A stretch of DNA of 64,000 nucleotides from Algoriphagus sp. AGSA1 (GCF_021390545.1 NZ_JAJUWR010000007.1:147487-211486); one strand, 5' to 3'. Shown: positions 1 to 9,625, counted from the stretch's first letter. The notes: generated from the letters alone by a model not told the origin. Translations and numbers: made by a program.

Positions 1-37
1 GATAGGGCGACCAAACAAATGATCGCCCTATCTTTTA
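1..37 (+). terminator. Rho-independent terminator at window edge
   Basis: A perfect 10-bp inverted repeat (arms 1-10 and 23-32, 12-nt loop) is followed by a short T-rich stretch. The T tail lies on the + strand, so it most simply ends a + strand gene left of the window; it may also stop the leftward recA transcript, but the bases beyond position 1 are not visible. Confidence 0.7.
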
Positions 38-70
38 TTGGATTATTGGAAGTAGCTATAATGACTGGAT

Positions 71-1111
71 TTATTCTCCTTCTTGCTCTACTGCTTCGCT
101 GGTAGCTTTCGATGAGGACAGCCCCGAGGCAGTTTTGATTTTCAACTCAAGTTCTTCCATCAGCTCAGGATTGTCCAACAGAAGTGTTTTGACAGCTTCT
201 CGTCCCTGCCCCAGTTTTTCCCCATTATAGGAAAACCATGAACCTGCCTTTTTGATGATATCCAGCTCCACGCCAAGGTCAATGATTTCTCCCACTTTGG
301 AAATCCCTTGCCCATACATGATATCGAATTCGACAACTTTAAACGGTGGCGATACTTTATTCTTGACTACTTTCACTTTGGTCCGGTTGCCAAGGATATT
401 ATCCGCACTTTCTTTAATCTGCCCGATTCTTCGGATATCCAATCTCACGGAAGCATAGAACTTCAAAGCGTTCCCGCCGGTGGTTGTTTCAGGGTTACCA
501 AACATCACACCGATCTTTTCCCGTAGCTGGTTGATGAATATGCAGGAACATCCTGTTTTGTTGATTGCCCCGGTAAGTTTCCGCAAGGCCTGGGACATCA
601 ACCTGGCCTGAAGCCCCATTTTACTATCTCCCATTTCGCCCTCCAGCTCGCCTTTTGGCACCAAGGCGGCGACCGAATCAATCACGATAATATCAATCGC
701 ACCGGAGCGGATCAAATGTTCAGCTATCTCAAGAGCCTGCTCTCCATTGTCTGGCTGCGAGATCAGAAGATTCTCTGTATCAATACCCAGCTTTTCCGCA
801 TAGCTCTTGTCAAAAGCATGCTCTGCATCGATAAAAGCCGCCAATCCACCGGCTTTCTGCGCTTCCGCTATACAATGTAGCGTCAACGTAGTCTTACCTG
901 AAGACTCCGGCCCATATATTTCAATCACCCTGCCGCGGGGAATTCCGCCTACCCCCAAAGCAATATCCAATCCCAATGAACCGGTAGAAATCGCAGGGAC
1001 ATCCACGACCTTGTTGTCACTCAACTTCATGACGGTACCTTTGCCATAAGCTTTGTCCAACTTATCGATGGTCAGTTGTAGGGCTTTTAATTTTTCAGCG
1101 TTATTACTCAT
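71..1111 (-). CDS. recA: Recombinase RecA
   Basis: RecA is the DNA strand-exchange ATPase of homologous recombination and the co-protease that triggers LexA cleavage. The 346-residue product has the normal family length. Seen: Walker A GPESSGKT at residues 67-74, Walker B around 141-145 ending in the conserved DS, the [14 protein letters not shown] stretch, and the DNA-binding L2 region with [10 protein letters not shown]. The C-terminal tail is acidic (EAVEQEGE), as usual. It is transcribed leftward alone, divergent from the DUF3108 gene across 178 bp. I see no clear SOS box that I would defend. Confidence 0.98.
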   Translation of the reverse strand: MSNNAEKLKALQLTIDKLDKAYGKGTVMKLSDNKVVDVPAISTGSLGLDIALGVGGIPRGRVIEIYGPESSGKTTLTLHCIAEAQKAGGLAAFIDAEHAFDKSYAEKLGIDTENLLISQPDNGEQALEIAEHLIRSGAIDIIVIDSVAALVPKGELEGEMGDSKMGLQARLMSQALRKLTGAINKTGCSCIFINQLREKIGVMFGNPETTTGGNALKFYASVRLDIRRIGQIKESADNILGNRTKVKVVKNKVSPPFKVVEFDIMYGQGISKVGEIIDLGVELDIIKKAGSWFSYNGEKLGQGREAVKTLLLDNPELMEELELKIKTASGLSSSKATSEAVEQEGE

Positions 1112-1289
1112 GCTTGCATTTGTTAGTATCTATAGTTATATGAAAGTAAATAAACGGTGGACTATTCGCAAGATGTCCGGTACTATTGTTTTGGAATGGC
1201 AAATTCGTAATTTTAATCGCCTTTCGGCACGTTTTTTCGTAATACCTACGAAATGCCACTCTTTTCGTCAGGTATTGTCAGTTTAATTT

Positions 1290-2084
1290 ATGAAAAGAAT
1301 CCTAGGAACACTTACTCTCCTGCTTTTTCTCACCTTCGCCGGACTCTCTGCAGAGGGTCAGAACAGCACTCCCCCTCCATATATATTTGGAGAGGAGTTG
1401 TCTTTCGAGGTGTCTTACGGATGGCTGAATCTAGCTGACGCAAAGATGCAGATTTCCAAAAAACCTCATGAGCAAAACAACAAGCCTCATTATAAAATAG
1501 ATGTGTACGGTAAAACCAAGGGAGCGGCGACTATTTTCGGCAAAGTGAATGATAACTGGGGTACCTATTTAGATATAGATTCCAAGCTACCATCCATGTC
1601 TTACAGGCATATTGAAGAAGGCAAGTACAGAAAACATGAGTATGTACACTTTGACCAGGAAAACAATAACGCCACCCTAGAGCTATTCGACAGGGAAAAC
1701 AAAAACCTAAAAGAAACCAAAAAATTTGATCTCCCAGGCCATGTGCAGGACTTGGTCAGTGGCTTTTACTACCTGAGGGCTCAAGATCTGAGTAAAATGA
1801 AGGCGGGAGACACCATAATCATCCGAGGATTCTTCGATAAAGAAATATATAACATAAAATTAATCTACGAAGGTGCAGAAACGCTGAACACCAATCTTGG
1901 CAAGAAAGAGACCTATATTTTTTCACCACAGCTACCAAAGAATAAACTGTTCAGGGGTGAATACCCCGTGAAGGTCTGGGTCACCAAGGATCAGAACAAA
2001 ATACCCGTGAAGATCAAGGCAAATCTCTTCATAGGCTCATTGAATCTCGACATTGTCACCGCCAAGGGATTAAAACACAATTAA
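1290..2084 (+). CDS. DUF3108 domain-containing secreted protein
   Basis: 264 residues with an N-terminal signal peptide (positive MKR, hydrophobic stretch to about residue 22, cleavage likely after the AEGQ region). The mature part resembles the DUF3108 family, beta-rich periplasmic or outer-membrane-associated proteins of unknown function; the family assignment is from recognition of the overall pattern (GEELSFEVSYGWLNLADA near the start, LFIGSLNLDI near the end). It lies alone between recA (divergent) and the two-component pair, 151 bp before the regulator. No enzymatic motif was seen. Confidence 0.8.
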   Translation: MKRILGTLTLLLFLTFAGLSAEGQNSTPPPYIFGEELSFEVSYGWLNLADAKMQISKKPHEQNNKPHYKIDVYGKTKGAATIFGKVNDNWGTYLDIDSKLPSMSYRHIEEGKYRKHEYVHFDQENNNATLELFDRENKNLKETKKFDLPGHVQDLVSGFYYLRAQDLSKMKAGDTIIIRGFFDKEIYNIKLIYEGAETLNTNLGKKETYIFSPQLPKNKLFRGEYPVKVWVTKDQNKIPVKIKANLFIGSLNLDIVTAKGLKHN

Positions 2085-2178
2085 GTAAAACTTCCGTAAC
2101 ATACAGATAACATTTCTACCGAATTCGAAATCTTAACTATCATTTTTATCGAATAGCAGCAGGACAGACAAATTTTTA

Positions 2179-2212
2179 TTTGGTTACTATCCTTTAATAT
2201 TTCTTAATTTTG
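2179..2212 (+). promoter_or_regulatory. Bacteroidota-type promoter of the two-component pair
   Basis: The -7 element TAATTTTG at 2205-2212 matches TANNTTTG exactly, and a -33-like TTTG sits at 2179-2182. The 22-nt spacing is slightly longer than the usual 19-21. Predicted transcription start is about 24 nt before the regulator ATG. Confidence 0.5.
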
Positions 2213-2235
2213 AGCAAAACATTAAGACATCACTG

Positions 2236-2928
2236 ATGAGCGATAAGCAAAAAATCAAAGTCCTGGTTGTTGACGATGAACCTGATATTGTTGAAATTCT
2301 GAAATACAACCTTCAAAAAGAGGGGTATGAAGTGGCCACAGCAGAAGATGGGGTTAAAGCAGTGAAGACCGCCTCGAAATTTTTACCTGATGTAATCCTG
2401 CTGGATATCATGATGCCCAATCAGGATGGGGTAGAAACCTGCCTTCAAGTCAGACAAATCCCCGAACTCAAAAACACCTTTATTATCTTCCTGACTGCAA
2501 GGATGGAAGAATACTCCGAAGTGGCGGCATTTGACGTAGGTGCAGATGATTACATCACCAAGCCGATCAAGCCTAGAGCACTGATGAGCAGGATTTCCGC
2601 TTTGTTCAGACGCGAATCCAAAAAGGAACAAGAACAGGTCCAGATCAAAATCAGGGATTTGATTATTGACAGGGGAAGCTACACCATAGATAAATCAGGC
2701 AAGACCATCACCCTGCCAAAGAAGGAATTTGAATTGTTGTATTTTCTGGCCAAAAACCCTAATATCGTTTTCAGTAGGGATGAACTGCTCCAAAATATCT
2801 GGGGAGCTGACGTATTTGTCTTGGCAAGGACTGTGGATGTACACATCAGAAAAGTACGGGAGAAAATCGGAGAAGAATACATCACTACTGTTAAAGGTGT
2901 AGGCTACAAATTCGAATTAGGCCAATAA
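2236..2928 (+). CDS. OmpR/PhoB-family response regulator
   Basis: A 230-residue DNA-binding response regulator. The receiver domain (about 5-120) has the acidic pair D13/D14, phospho-acceptor D57 in VILLDIMMP, the conserved T87 and K109 in YITKP. A winged-helix output domain fills about 130-227 (KEFELLYFLAKNP, ending VKGVGYKF). Its stop codon abuts the ATG of the histidine kinase, so the two form a translationally coupled pair. The kinase resembles PhoR, but neither phosphate genes nor another target is nearby, so the stimulus cannot be stated. Confidence 0.95.
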   Translation: MSDKQKIKVLVVDDEPDIVEILKYNLQKEGYEVATAEDGVKAVKTASKFLPDVILLDIMMPNQDGVETCLQVRQIPELKNTFIIFLTARMEEYSEVAAFDVGADDYITKPIKPRALMSRISALFRRESKKEQEQVQIKIRDLIIDRGSYTIDKSGKTITLPKKEFELLYFLAKNPNIVFSRDELLQNIWGADVFVLARTVDVHIRKVREKIGEEYITTVKGVGYKFELGQ

Positions 2929-4005
2929 ATGTTTACCACTTCCAGGGGAATTTCTTTGATCCTTTCCATAGCCATTTCGGCTCTGGTTATGGCTTTCTTG
3001 TCCCTGATGGAGGGAGCTACTCCGATTTTACTTTTTGTGGCATGGGGAGTGTCGTTTTCCTCGTCCTACTTGCTGATTTCTTTCATGCTGGAGTTTTTGA
3101 TTTTCAAAGAAATAGGAGACATCTATTCCCTGCTGGAAAAAATCCAACGAAAAGATCTCTCCGAGATCAGCGACAAAAGCAGAAAAGCCTCTATTTCCCC
3201 TCTGAGAAAAATCAACAAAGTAATCAACTCCTATGCAATAGCCCGGCAAAAGGAGATAGACACCCTACAGAAAAACGCGGAATTCAGAAGAGAGTTTATA
3301 GCCGATATATCCCATGAGTTAAAGACACCGATCTTTGCAACACAAGGATACATCCATACTTTATTGGATGGAGCCATAGATGACAAGCAGGTCAGGATGC
3401 GGTTCCTGAAGCGGGCAGCAAAAAGTCTGGATTCACTGGATGTTCTGGTTCAGGATCTACTTACGCTAAACCAGATGGAAAGCGGGGTGATTAAATTCAA
3501 TTTTGAGGATTTTGACCTCAAAGAACTTCTGGAAGAAGTAATGGAGGAGCTGGAACACAAAGCCTCCAAACGCGACATGCACATAGAGTTCGAGGCAGAG
3601 CCCGGAAAAACCTACATGACCAATGGTGACCGCCAAAAAATCTACAGGGTTTGCCAGAATTTGATTTTCAACGCCATGAAGTACAATCATAATGGCGGGG
3701 AGGTGAAAGTCTCCATGACTACCCATAAAAACAGCATTCAGGTAGATGTAAAAGACGATGGGCAGGGGATTCCGCCAGAAGATCTGAAACGCATATTCGA
3801 GCGATTCTATAGAGTGGAGAAAAGCCGAAACAAAAAAGAAGGCGGTACCGGCTTAGGTTTGGCAATTGTAAAACACATCTTAGAAGGCCACAAAAGCAAG
3901 ATTTCCGTGAGCTCTACAGTCGGCAAGGGATCGATTTTTAGTTTTTCTTTGCCTTTGGTGAAAACCAACACATCAGAAGACAAACTGAAAGTATTAACAT
4001 CCTAA
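2929..4005 (+). CDS. PhoR-like membrane sensor histidine kinase
   Basis: 358 residues. Two predicted membrane helices (about 7-26 and 31-58) with almost no periplasmic loop, followed by a short linker, a HisKA dimerisation domain with the phospho-accepting H129 in DISHELKTP, and a HATPase_c domain containing the N box (NLIFNAMKYN), G1 (DDGQGIP) and G2 (GTGLGLAIVK) motifs. With no extracellular domain and no PAS domain, it probably senses within the membrane or through a partner. It starts at the base after the regulator's stop codon. Confidence 0.94.
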   Translation: MFTTSRGISLILSIAISALVMAFLSLMEGATPILLFVAWGVSFSSSYLLISFMLEFLIFKEIGDIYSLLEKIQRKDLSEISDKSRKASISPLRKINKVINSYAIARQKEIDTLQKNAEFRREFIADISHELKTPIFATQGYIHTLLDGAIDDKQVRMRFLKRAAKSLDSLDVLVQDLLTLNQMESGVIKFNFEDFDLKELLEEVMEELEHKASKRDMHIEFEAEPGKTYMTNGDRQKIYRVCQNLIFNAMKYNHNGGEVKVSMTTHKNSIQVDVKDDGQGIPPEDLKRIFERFYRVEKSRNKKEGGTGLGLAIVKHILEGHKSKISVSSTVGKGSIFSFSLPLVKTNTSEDKLKVLTS

Positions 4006-4195
4006 GAATAAAAGCCAGGGAAATTACCTTTAATAATCCTAAAGGGGAGAAATCCTTCAAGGGTTAAGTAGAAAGTAAATACAATTATTTCATTCAGTTT
4101 CAATCTTTTCCCGCCGATCCCTTGAAGGGTTTTGGGGTAAAAGCGATTTTCCTGCAATAAAAACGGGAGAGGTTTTTTAAACATCCTTTTTTTCT

Positions 4196-4203
4196 TACTT
4201 TTG
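4196..4203 (+). promoter_or_regulatory. -7 promoter element upstream of the pseudouridine synthase
   Basis: TACTTTTG matches TANNTTTG exactly. Its last three bases are the TTG from which the longest open frame would begin, so that TTG is promoter and not a start codon. No convincing -33 TTG was found at the right distance. Confidence 0.55.
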
Positions 4204-4233
4204 CAGCCTCAATTGAAAGAGGCAGGAGAATCC

Positions 4234-4944
4234 ATGAAGAAAGTAGATTTTGACAATCTTATTCTGTTTGAAAACGAGGATTACCTGGTAATCAATAAAC
4301 CGCCGTACCTGTCAAGCTTAGACGACAGGCACGAAGCGCAGAACATCCTAGACCTTGCCAAGGCATACACCCCCGATGCCCAACTGTGCCACAGATTGGA
4401 TAAGGAAACTTCAGGATGTCTAGTTGTTGCCAAGAATCCAGCGGCCTACAGGCATTTAGCCATGCAGTTTGAAAACAGGAAAGTCAACAAAGTCTATCAC
4501 GCGGTGGTGGAAGGGATCAAGGAATTCAGCGATGAGCTGGTAGATCGAAATCTCTTGGCCAACAACAAAGGAATCGCCAAAGTAAGTAAGGACGGCAAGC
4601 CCGCGCAGACGGTTTTCAACACGTTGAAGACTTACTACGCACATACATTGGTCGAGTGCAAGCCCATCACTGGGAGACTGCATCAGATCAGAGTTCATTT
4701 GGCTTATCTGAAGTCGCCTATTTGTGGGGACACCTTATATGGAGGCAACCCCTTATACCTTTCTTCTATCAAGCGCCGCTTCAATTTAAAAAAAGAGACA
4801 GAAGAATTACCGATTATGCAGCGGGTTTCGCTTCATGCTTATTCGATTGGTTTTGAGGGTATAGACGGCACAGAAATAAACGTAAATGCGCCTTACCCGA
4901 AGGATTTCAAGGTTTTGGTCAATCAATTGGAAAAAACCAGCTGA
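4234..4944 (+). CDS. RluA-family pseudouridine synthase
   Basis: Converts specific uridines of rRNA or tRNA to pseudouridine. The 236-residue product (from the ATG) carries the RluA motif HRLDKETSG with catalytic Asp at about residue 56, YHAVVEG, and GRLHQIRVHLAY near the C-terminal core. There is no N-terminal S4 domain, as in RluA/TruC-like members rather than RluC/RluD. The start is set at ATG 4234, preceded by the purine-rich AGGAGA at 4224-4229; the longer frame from TTG 4201 lies in a promoter element. The exact RNA target cannot be told from sequence. Confidence 0.9.
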   Translation: MKKVDFDNLILFENEDYLVINKPPYLSSLDDRHEAQNILDLAKAYTPDAQLCHRLDKETSGCLVVAKNPAAYRHLAMQFENRKVNKVYHAVVEGIKEFSDELVDRNLLANNKGIAKVSKDGKPAQTVFNTLKTYYAHTLVECKPITGRLHQIRVHLAYLKSPICGDTLYGGNPLYLSSIKRRFNLKKETEELPIMQRVSLHAYSIGFEGIDGTEINVNAPYPKDFKVLVNQLEKTS

Positions 4945-5036
4945 AAGATATCGAATCCAAAAGCGGAAAAAAGCCCTGTATTTATCGGTAGTAAAACGCT
5001 AAGCCTGTGAAAATTAGGACTTAGTATTGGAAATAT

Positions 5037-5068
5037 TTTGCATCGAAAACAAAATACTCCTATCTTTG
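5037..5068 (+). promoter_or_regulatory. Promoter of the ribosomal protein cluster
   Basis: TATCTTTG at 5061-5068 matches TANNTTTG exactly and a TTTG -33 element at 5037-5040 is 20 nt upstream, the best-formed promoter in the window. The leader begins with a small hairpin (CCCT 5072-5075 with AGGG 5081-5084), which may be a ribosomal-protein leader element, though this is only a suggestion. Confidence 0.75.
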
Positions 5069-5124
5069 TGTCCCTTTTTGAGGGTGAAATAAATTTAACA
5101 AGCTAAATATTAAACAGTTACACA

Positions 5125-5568
5125 GTGGATACTTTGAGCTATAAGACCGTATCAGCCAATGCCGCGACTGCAGATAAGCAATGGGTGGTAGTGGATGCCC
5201 AAGCAGCAGTTTTGGGTAGATTGGCTAGTGAGGTAGCGAAAATCTTGAGAGGTAAGACGAAGCCTAGCTTCACTCCTCATGCTGATTGTGGTGACAATGT
5301 CATCGTGATCAACTCAGACAAAATCAGACTAACTGGTGACAAGTGGGACTCCAAAGTTTATGTGAGACACACTGGCTATCCAGGCGGACAGCGTATCTCT
5401 ACGCCAAGACTATTGAAAGAGAAATCTTCAACAATCTTGATCGAGAAGGCTGTACGAGGCATGTTGCCTAAAAACAGATTAGGAAGAAAATTATACGGCA
5501 ACCTGTACGTGTATGAAGGATCTGAGCATCCCCATGCGGCACAGCAGCCTAAAGCCATCACTCTTTAA
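5125..5568 (+). CDS. rplM: 50S ribosomal protein L13
   Basis: 147 residues of uL13, a large-subunit assembly protein. Recognised by LGRLASEVAKILRGK, the CGDNVIVIN segment and YVRHTGYPGGQ. The start codon is GTG at 5125; this is supported because the resulting N-terminus (MDTLSYKT) is the usual Bacteroidota L13 beginning and no ATG fits. It is the first gene of rplM-rpsI-rpsB, with 9 nt to rpsI. Confidence 0.97.
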   Translation: MDTLSYKTVSANAATADKQWVVVDAQAAVLGRLASEVAKILRGKTKPSFTPHADCGDNVIVINSDKIRLTGDKWDSKVYVRHTGYPGGQRISTPRLLKEKSSTILIEKAVRGMLPKNRLGRKLYGNLYVYEGSEHPHAAQQPKAITL

Positions 5569-5577
5569 TCGTCTATT

Positions 5578-5964
5578 ATGGAAATGATCAACAAAATCGG
5601 TAGAAGAAAAACCTCTGTAGCCAGAATTTACATGGCTCCGGGCAAAGGTGAAATCACCGTAAACAACAGATCTCTGGAAGTTTACTTCCCTTTTGATCTA
5701 CACCAGATCGTAGTGAAGCAGCCTTTGGCTCTAGTAGGAGTAGAAGGTAACTACGACATACAGATCAACGTGGACGGAGGAGGAATCAAAGGTCAGGCGG
5801 AAGCAGCCCGTATGGCTATCTCCAGAGCTTTGTGTGAATTCGACGCAGAACACAGACCTGCCTTGAAAAAAGAAGGTTTCCTTACCCGTGACCCTAGAAT
5901 GGTGGAACGTAAGAAGCCAGGACGTAGAAAAGCAAGAAGAAAATTCCAGTTCTCAAAACGTTAA
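5578..5964 (+). CDS. rpsI: 30S ribosomal protein S9
   Basis: 128 residues of uS9, with GRRKTSVARIYM near the N-terminus, GGGIKGQAEAARMAISRAL in the middle, and the basic C-terminal extension ending SKR that reaches toward the P-site tRNA. It follows rplM by 9 nt, the widely conserved L13-S9 pair. Confidence 0.98.
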   Translation: MEMINKIGRRKTSVARIYMAPGKGEITVNNRSLEVYFPFDLHQIVVKQPLALVGVEGNYDIQINVDGGGIKGQAEAARMAISRALCEFDAEHRPALKKEGFLTRDPRMVERKKPGRRKARRKFQFSKR

Positions 5965-5997
5965 TCTGGATTTACTTCAGAATATACAAATTATATT

Positions 5998-6759
5998 ATG
6001 GCCAAATTAGAATATAAAGACTTACTAGATGCTGGTGTCCACTTCGGACACTTGACGAGAAAGTGGGATCCGAGAATGGCTCCATACATTTTCATGGAGA
6101 AAAATGGTATCCACATCATCGATCTAAACAAAACGCTTGCTAGCCTCGACGAAGCATCTAATGCTATCAAGCAAATCGTACGCTCCGGCAAAAAAGTGAT
6201 GTTCGTTGCTACCAAAAAGCAAGCGAAAGACCTTGTAGCTACTGAAGCGAAAAGACTGAACATGCCTTACGTGACCGAAAGATGGTTAGGTGGTATGTTG
6301 ACCAACTTCGCGACTATCCGCAAATCATTGAAGAAAATGTCCGGTTTGGACAAATTGATGAAAGAGGAAGCTTACAAGAACCTTGCGAAAAAGGAACGTT
6401 TGATGGTTTCCCGTCAGAAAGACAAGATGGAAGACGTGCTTGGCGGTATCGCTGACCTAAGCAGACTCCCTGCAGCGCTTTTTGTAGTGGACATCAAAAG
6501 AGAACACATCGCAATTGCCGAAGCCAAAAAGCTTGGTATCCCTGTTTTCGCATTGGTGGATACGAACTCTAACCCGAACGAGGTTGATTTTGCGATCCCG
6601 GCCAATGACGATGCTTTCAAGTCCGTTTCTTTACTAGTTAAAGCGTTCGGCGCAGCAATCGAAGAAGGTCTTTCAGAACGTAAGAAAGACAAAGAAGAAG
6701 CTAAACTTTCTGAAGAGGAAGAAGCTAAGAAAGCTGTGGACGCCGAAACAAAAGAATAA
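5998..6759 (+). CDS. rpsB: 30S ribosomal protein S2
   Basis: 253 residues of uS2: [20 protein letters not shown] at the N-terminus, [13 protein letters not shown], and [16 protein letters not shown]. The last 30 residues are a lysine/glutamate-rich tail, an extension found in several Bacteroidota S2 proteins. It is 33 nt after rpsI and is separated from tsf by two hairpins, one a likely terminator. Confidence 0.98.
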   Translation: MAKLEYKDLLDAGVHFGHLTRKWDPRMAPYIFMEKNGIHIIDLNKTLASLDEASNAIKQIVRSGKKVMFVATKKQAKDLVATEAKRLNMPYVTERWLGGMLTNFATIRKSLKKMSGLDKLMKEEAYKNLAKKERLMVSRQKDKMEDVLGGIADLSRLPAALFVVDIKREHIAIAEAKKLGIPVFALVDTNSNPNEVDFAIPANDDAFKSVSLLVKAFGAAIEEGLSERKKDKEEAKLSEEEEAKKAVDAETKE

Positions 6760-6784
6760 TCCACAACTTGATTTGAAATAAATT

Positions 6785-6826
6785 AAAAATTGAACATCAG
6801 GTTTCGGCCTATGTTCAATTTTTTTG
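6785..6826 (+). terminator. Terminator between rpsB and tsf
   Basis: A perfect 13-bp stem (6785-6797 with 6811-6823) with a 13-nt loop, ending in a run of T. It should end much of the rplM-rpsI-rpsB transcript, so tsf either depends on read-through or has its own promoter. Confidence 0.8.
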
Positions 6827-6842
6827 TTTTAGCTGCATTTGT

Positions 6843-6928
6843 CCTTTGAGGTTTCCCCTTAATGAAAATGCTACTAATTATAAAATACAAAACCTCGAAG
6901 GTCTTCCTATTGAACTTCGAAGTTTTTT
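6843..6928 (+). promoter_or_regulatory. tsf leader with two mutually exclusive hairpins
   Basis: Segment 6889-6901 can pair in two ways. Upstream: 6843-6854 with 6890-6901 (12 bp, one G-U). Downstream: 6889-6900 with 6915-6926 (11 of 12 bp) ending in a T run, like a terminator. The two structures cannot coexist, which is the architecture of an attenuator. Nothing in the sequence shows which ligand or protein would decide. Confidence 0.5.
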
Positions 6929-6968
6929 AGACAAAACATAATCCGTTTAATTTTAAACTGACAATACA

Positions 6969-7799
6969 ATGGCAATTACTGCACAAGAAGTAAACAAACT
7001 GAGACAAATGACCGGTGCCGGTATGATGGATTGCAAAAAAGCACTTACCGAATCAGAAGGCGATTTTGACAAAGCTGTGGACATCCTCAGAAAAAAAGGT
7101 CAGAAAGTATCTGCTTCCAGAGCTGACCGTGAGACCAAAGAAGGTGTGGCTGTGACTAAAGTGACAGAAAACGGAGCCAAAGGCACATTGCTTACTTTGA
7201 CCTGCGAAACTGACTTCGTGGCCAAGAATGAAGAATTCGGTGCATTTGCCAATACCCTACTTGATCTTGCTGTAGAAAACAACGCATCTTCTGTAGAAGA
7301 AATCCTTGCCCTTCCTTTTGAGAACATCACCGTAGCTGAGAAAATCACTGAGATGACCGGTAAGATCGGCGAGAAACTTGAAATCTCACACTATGAAGTG
7401 ATCTCTGCTGAAGCGGTAGTGTCTTACATCCACTCTAATGGCAAATTAGGTGTTTTGGTAGGCTTGACCAATACGAACGGAACAGATGTGGAAGAAGCCG
7501 GAAAAGACGTAGCTATGCAAATCGCGGCTATGAACCCAGTGGCTCTTGACAAAGACGGGGTGGACTCTTCTGTAGTAGAAAGAGAAATCGAAGTTGGTAA
7601 AGAGCAGGCTAGAGCTGAAGGCAAGCCTGAAGAAATGCTTGAAAAGATCGCTTTGGGCAAACTGAACAAGTTCTACAAAGAAAACACGCTATTGAGCCAG
7701 ACTTTCGTCAAAGACAGCAGCAAATCTATTGCTCAGTACCTTGACTCTGTAAGCAAGGGAATGACTGTATCTGCATTCAAAAGAGTATCTATCGGTTAA
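6969..7799 (+). CDS. tsf: Translation elongation factor Ts
   Basis: 276 residues of EF-Ts, the nucleotide exchange factor that regenerates EF-Tu-GTP. Seen: N-terminal UBA-like module with VNKLRQMTGAGMMDCKKAL, the core segment ETDFVAKNEEF, and VAMQIAAMNP. It follows rpsB as in most bacteria, but 209 nt away behind a terminator and a possible attenuator, so its expression may be set separately from S2. A strong bidirectional terminator follows. Confidence 0.98.
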   Translation: MAITAQEVNKLRQMTGAGMMDCKKALTESEGDFDKAVDILRKKGQKVSASRADRETKEGVAVTKVTENGAKGTLLTLTCETDFVAKNEEFGAFANTLLDLAVENNASSVEEILALPFENITVAEKITEMTGKIGEKLEISHYEVISAEAVVSYIHSNGKLGVLVGLTNTNGTDVEEAGKDVAMQIAAMNPVALDKDGVDSSVVEREIEVGKEQARAEGKPEEMLEKIALGKLNKFYKENTLLSQTFVKDSSKSIAQYLDSVSKGMTVSAFKRVSIG

Positions 7800-7822
7800 T
7801 CCGAAATAGATTTCAAATTATA

Positions 7823-7858
7823 AAAAAACCTCTTCAATTGATTTTGAAGAGGTTTTTT
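7823..7858. terminator. Terminator after tsf (bidirectional)
   Basis: A perfect 15-bp stem (7823-7837 with 7844-7858), A-rich on the left and T-rich on the right. Its core CCTCTTCAA/TTGAAGAGG is the same as in the terminator at 9626-9661 on the other side of the next gene. Confidence 0.88.
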
Positions 7859-7996
7859 GGTTTTAGACTCATCACTAAAGAAAAGTCACACAAAAGCTCA
7901 TCCCCTTTAATAGAAACAAAACTTAACCGCTTAAATCCAAAAGCAATTAATTAAAATATCTTAGATTTTACTCCTGAAACCCACACCCCTAATTTT

Positions 7997-9574
7997 ATGA
8001 AAACTATTCTTTCTGTTATTATAATACTGTTTGCCTCGATCTCTTGGGGCTTTGGCCAAAACTGGGATTGGGGCGGCCCTATTGATCCGCTTCAAGAAAA
8101 GTTTGAAGTAAAACATTATCGCTTGGAACTAGAGCTTTATCCAGAAAGCAAATCAATAAAAGGCAACAACACAGTTACTTTTTCGTCTGTTAATAAGCTG
8201 GATACCCTTCGACTAGACCTAATCGATGAATATAAAGTCACAAAAGTGCAAATCAATGGAGAGGAAGTTGCGTATTCCCATAAAAATGACCTCCTAGATA
8301 TTCTAGTTACTAATTGCTCTTGTGATGCCGTGGACATTTTCTATGAAGGAAAAACCCCAATTGCTATTAACCCACCATGGGAAGGTGGTTTTACCTGGGA
8401 AAAAGATCAACTAGGAAATGATTGGGTAGGGCTTTCATCTCAGGGAGAAGGCGCCAAGATATTCATGCCTGCTCTGGATCACCCTTCTTCAGAAGCTTCA
8501 CAAGGCGTAGACCTGTTAATTACCGTTCCCAAACCTTACTTCGTAGCAGCTAATGGCCGCCTTGATCAGATCAAACAAGAGCATGAAAAGCTGACTTATT
8601 TTTGGACTACGGATTATCCGATTAACAATTATGGAATCAATTTTACTATGGGTATTTTTCATGAAGAAGAGAAAAACTTCACTTCTGTTTCCGGTGACAA
8701 AATCCCAATGCATGTCTGGGTTTTGCAGGAAAACAAAGCCAAGGCAAAAGATATTTTAGAGGTACTAAACGTTTCCAGCCAAACTCACGAGAAATATTTT
8801 GGAGCATACCCTTGGCCAAAAGATAAGATTGCAATTGTGGAGACTCCTTATCTCGGCATGGAACATCAGACTATCAATGCGTATGGAAACAATTATAGAT
8901 TCGTGAAAATGGGTTCTGTCAACTATGATAATTTATTACACCATGAATTGGGTCATGAATGGTTTGGAAATAAGGTATCCGTAGATGACTGGGCAGATTT
9001 CTGGATTCACGAGGGTATTACAGCATACGGAGACTGGCTGTTTTATTGGGAGCATGGCGGAGAAGAAGCTTATTTAAAAAAAGCTGAAAGTACACTAAAG
9101 CAGATCGCACATTCCAAGCCAGTAGTCAGTCCTGTAAACAGTACCGAAGAGGAAGCCTATCACTCGGAAATTTATACAAAAGGAGCTTTCATAATGCACT
9201 CCTTACGCTGGATTTTAGGTGATGATGTTTTCTTTCCGATGTTGAAATCTTTCGCGAATGACCCTAGATTTACCTACGAAAACCAAGTTAATACCCGGGA
9301 CTTTATCGATTTTGTCAACTCATATACAGGAAAAGATTTGGAAGGATTTTTTCAGTTATACCTTTACTCAACTGATATTCCAGAGGTAAAAATCTTAAAA
9401 AAAGGAAAGAGGGGCTTCGAAGTTTCACTCCAAGGAATTGATTTCCAACTGCCAGTCGAACTAAAAACTGAAAAGGGAATAGAGACTATAAACCTAGGTA
9501 AGCAACCACTATTGATTAATAGCACCAGCGAGCCAACTGTAGATCCAAGGGGCTGGTTAATGCTGAAAAAGTAA
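7997..9574 (+). CDS. M1-family zinc aminopeptidase
   Basis: A 525-residue secreted metallopeptidase. Signal peptide at about 1-20; N-terminal beta domain; then the catalytic domain with the substrate-recognition GMEHQ at 287-291 (a GAMEN-like motif), zinc site H316-E317-x-x-H320 and the third ligand E339 in IHEG. It lacks the long C-terminal helical domain of full-length M1 enzymes, like other short bacterial M1 peptidases. Likely role: release of N-terminal amino acids from peptides in the periplasm. The gene stands alone between two near-identical terminators. Confidence 0.93.
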   Translation: MKTILSVIIILFASISWGFGQNWDWGGPIDPLQEKFEVKHYRLELELYPESKSIKGNNTVTFSSVNKLDTLRLDLIDEYKVTKVQINGEEVAYSHKNDLLDILVTNCSCDAVDIFYEGKTPIAINPPWEGGFTWEKDQLGNDWVGLSSQGEGAKIFMPALDHPSSEASQGVDLLITVPKPYFVAANGRLDQIKQEHEKLTYFWTTDYPINNYGINFTMGIFHEEEKNFTSVSGDKIPMHVWVLQENKAKAKDILEVLNVSSQTHEKYFGAYPWPKDKIAIVETPYLGMEHQTINAYGNNYRFVKMGSVNYDNLLHHELGHEWFGNKVSVDDWADFWIHEGITAYGDWLFYWEHGGEEAYLKKAESTLKQIAHSKPVVSPVNSTEEEAYHSEIYTKGAFIMHSLRWILGDDVFFPMLKSFANDPRFTYENQVNTRDFIDFVNSYTGKDLEGFFQLYLYSTDIPEVKILKKGKRGFEVSLQGIDFQLPVELKTEKGIETINLGKQPLLINSTSEPTVDPRGWLMLKK

Positions 9575-9625
9575 TTCTTGAGACTTAATCTCGGCTAGAT
9601 GAGCTAAGAAGGATTCTCACACATT

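Noticed and set aside
4054..4128. Inverted repeat CCTTCAAGGG / CCCTTGAAGG between the kinase and pseudouridine synthase genes
   Set aside because: The arms are 55 nt apart, there is no T tail, and each arm is itself a small palindrome; no function can be supported.
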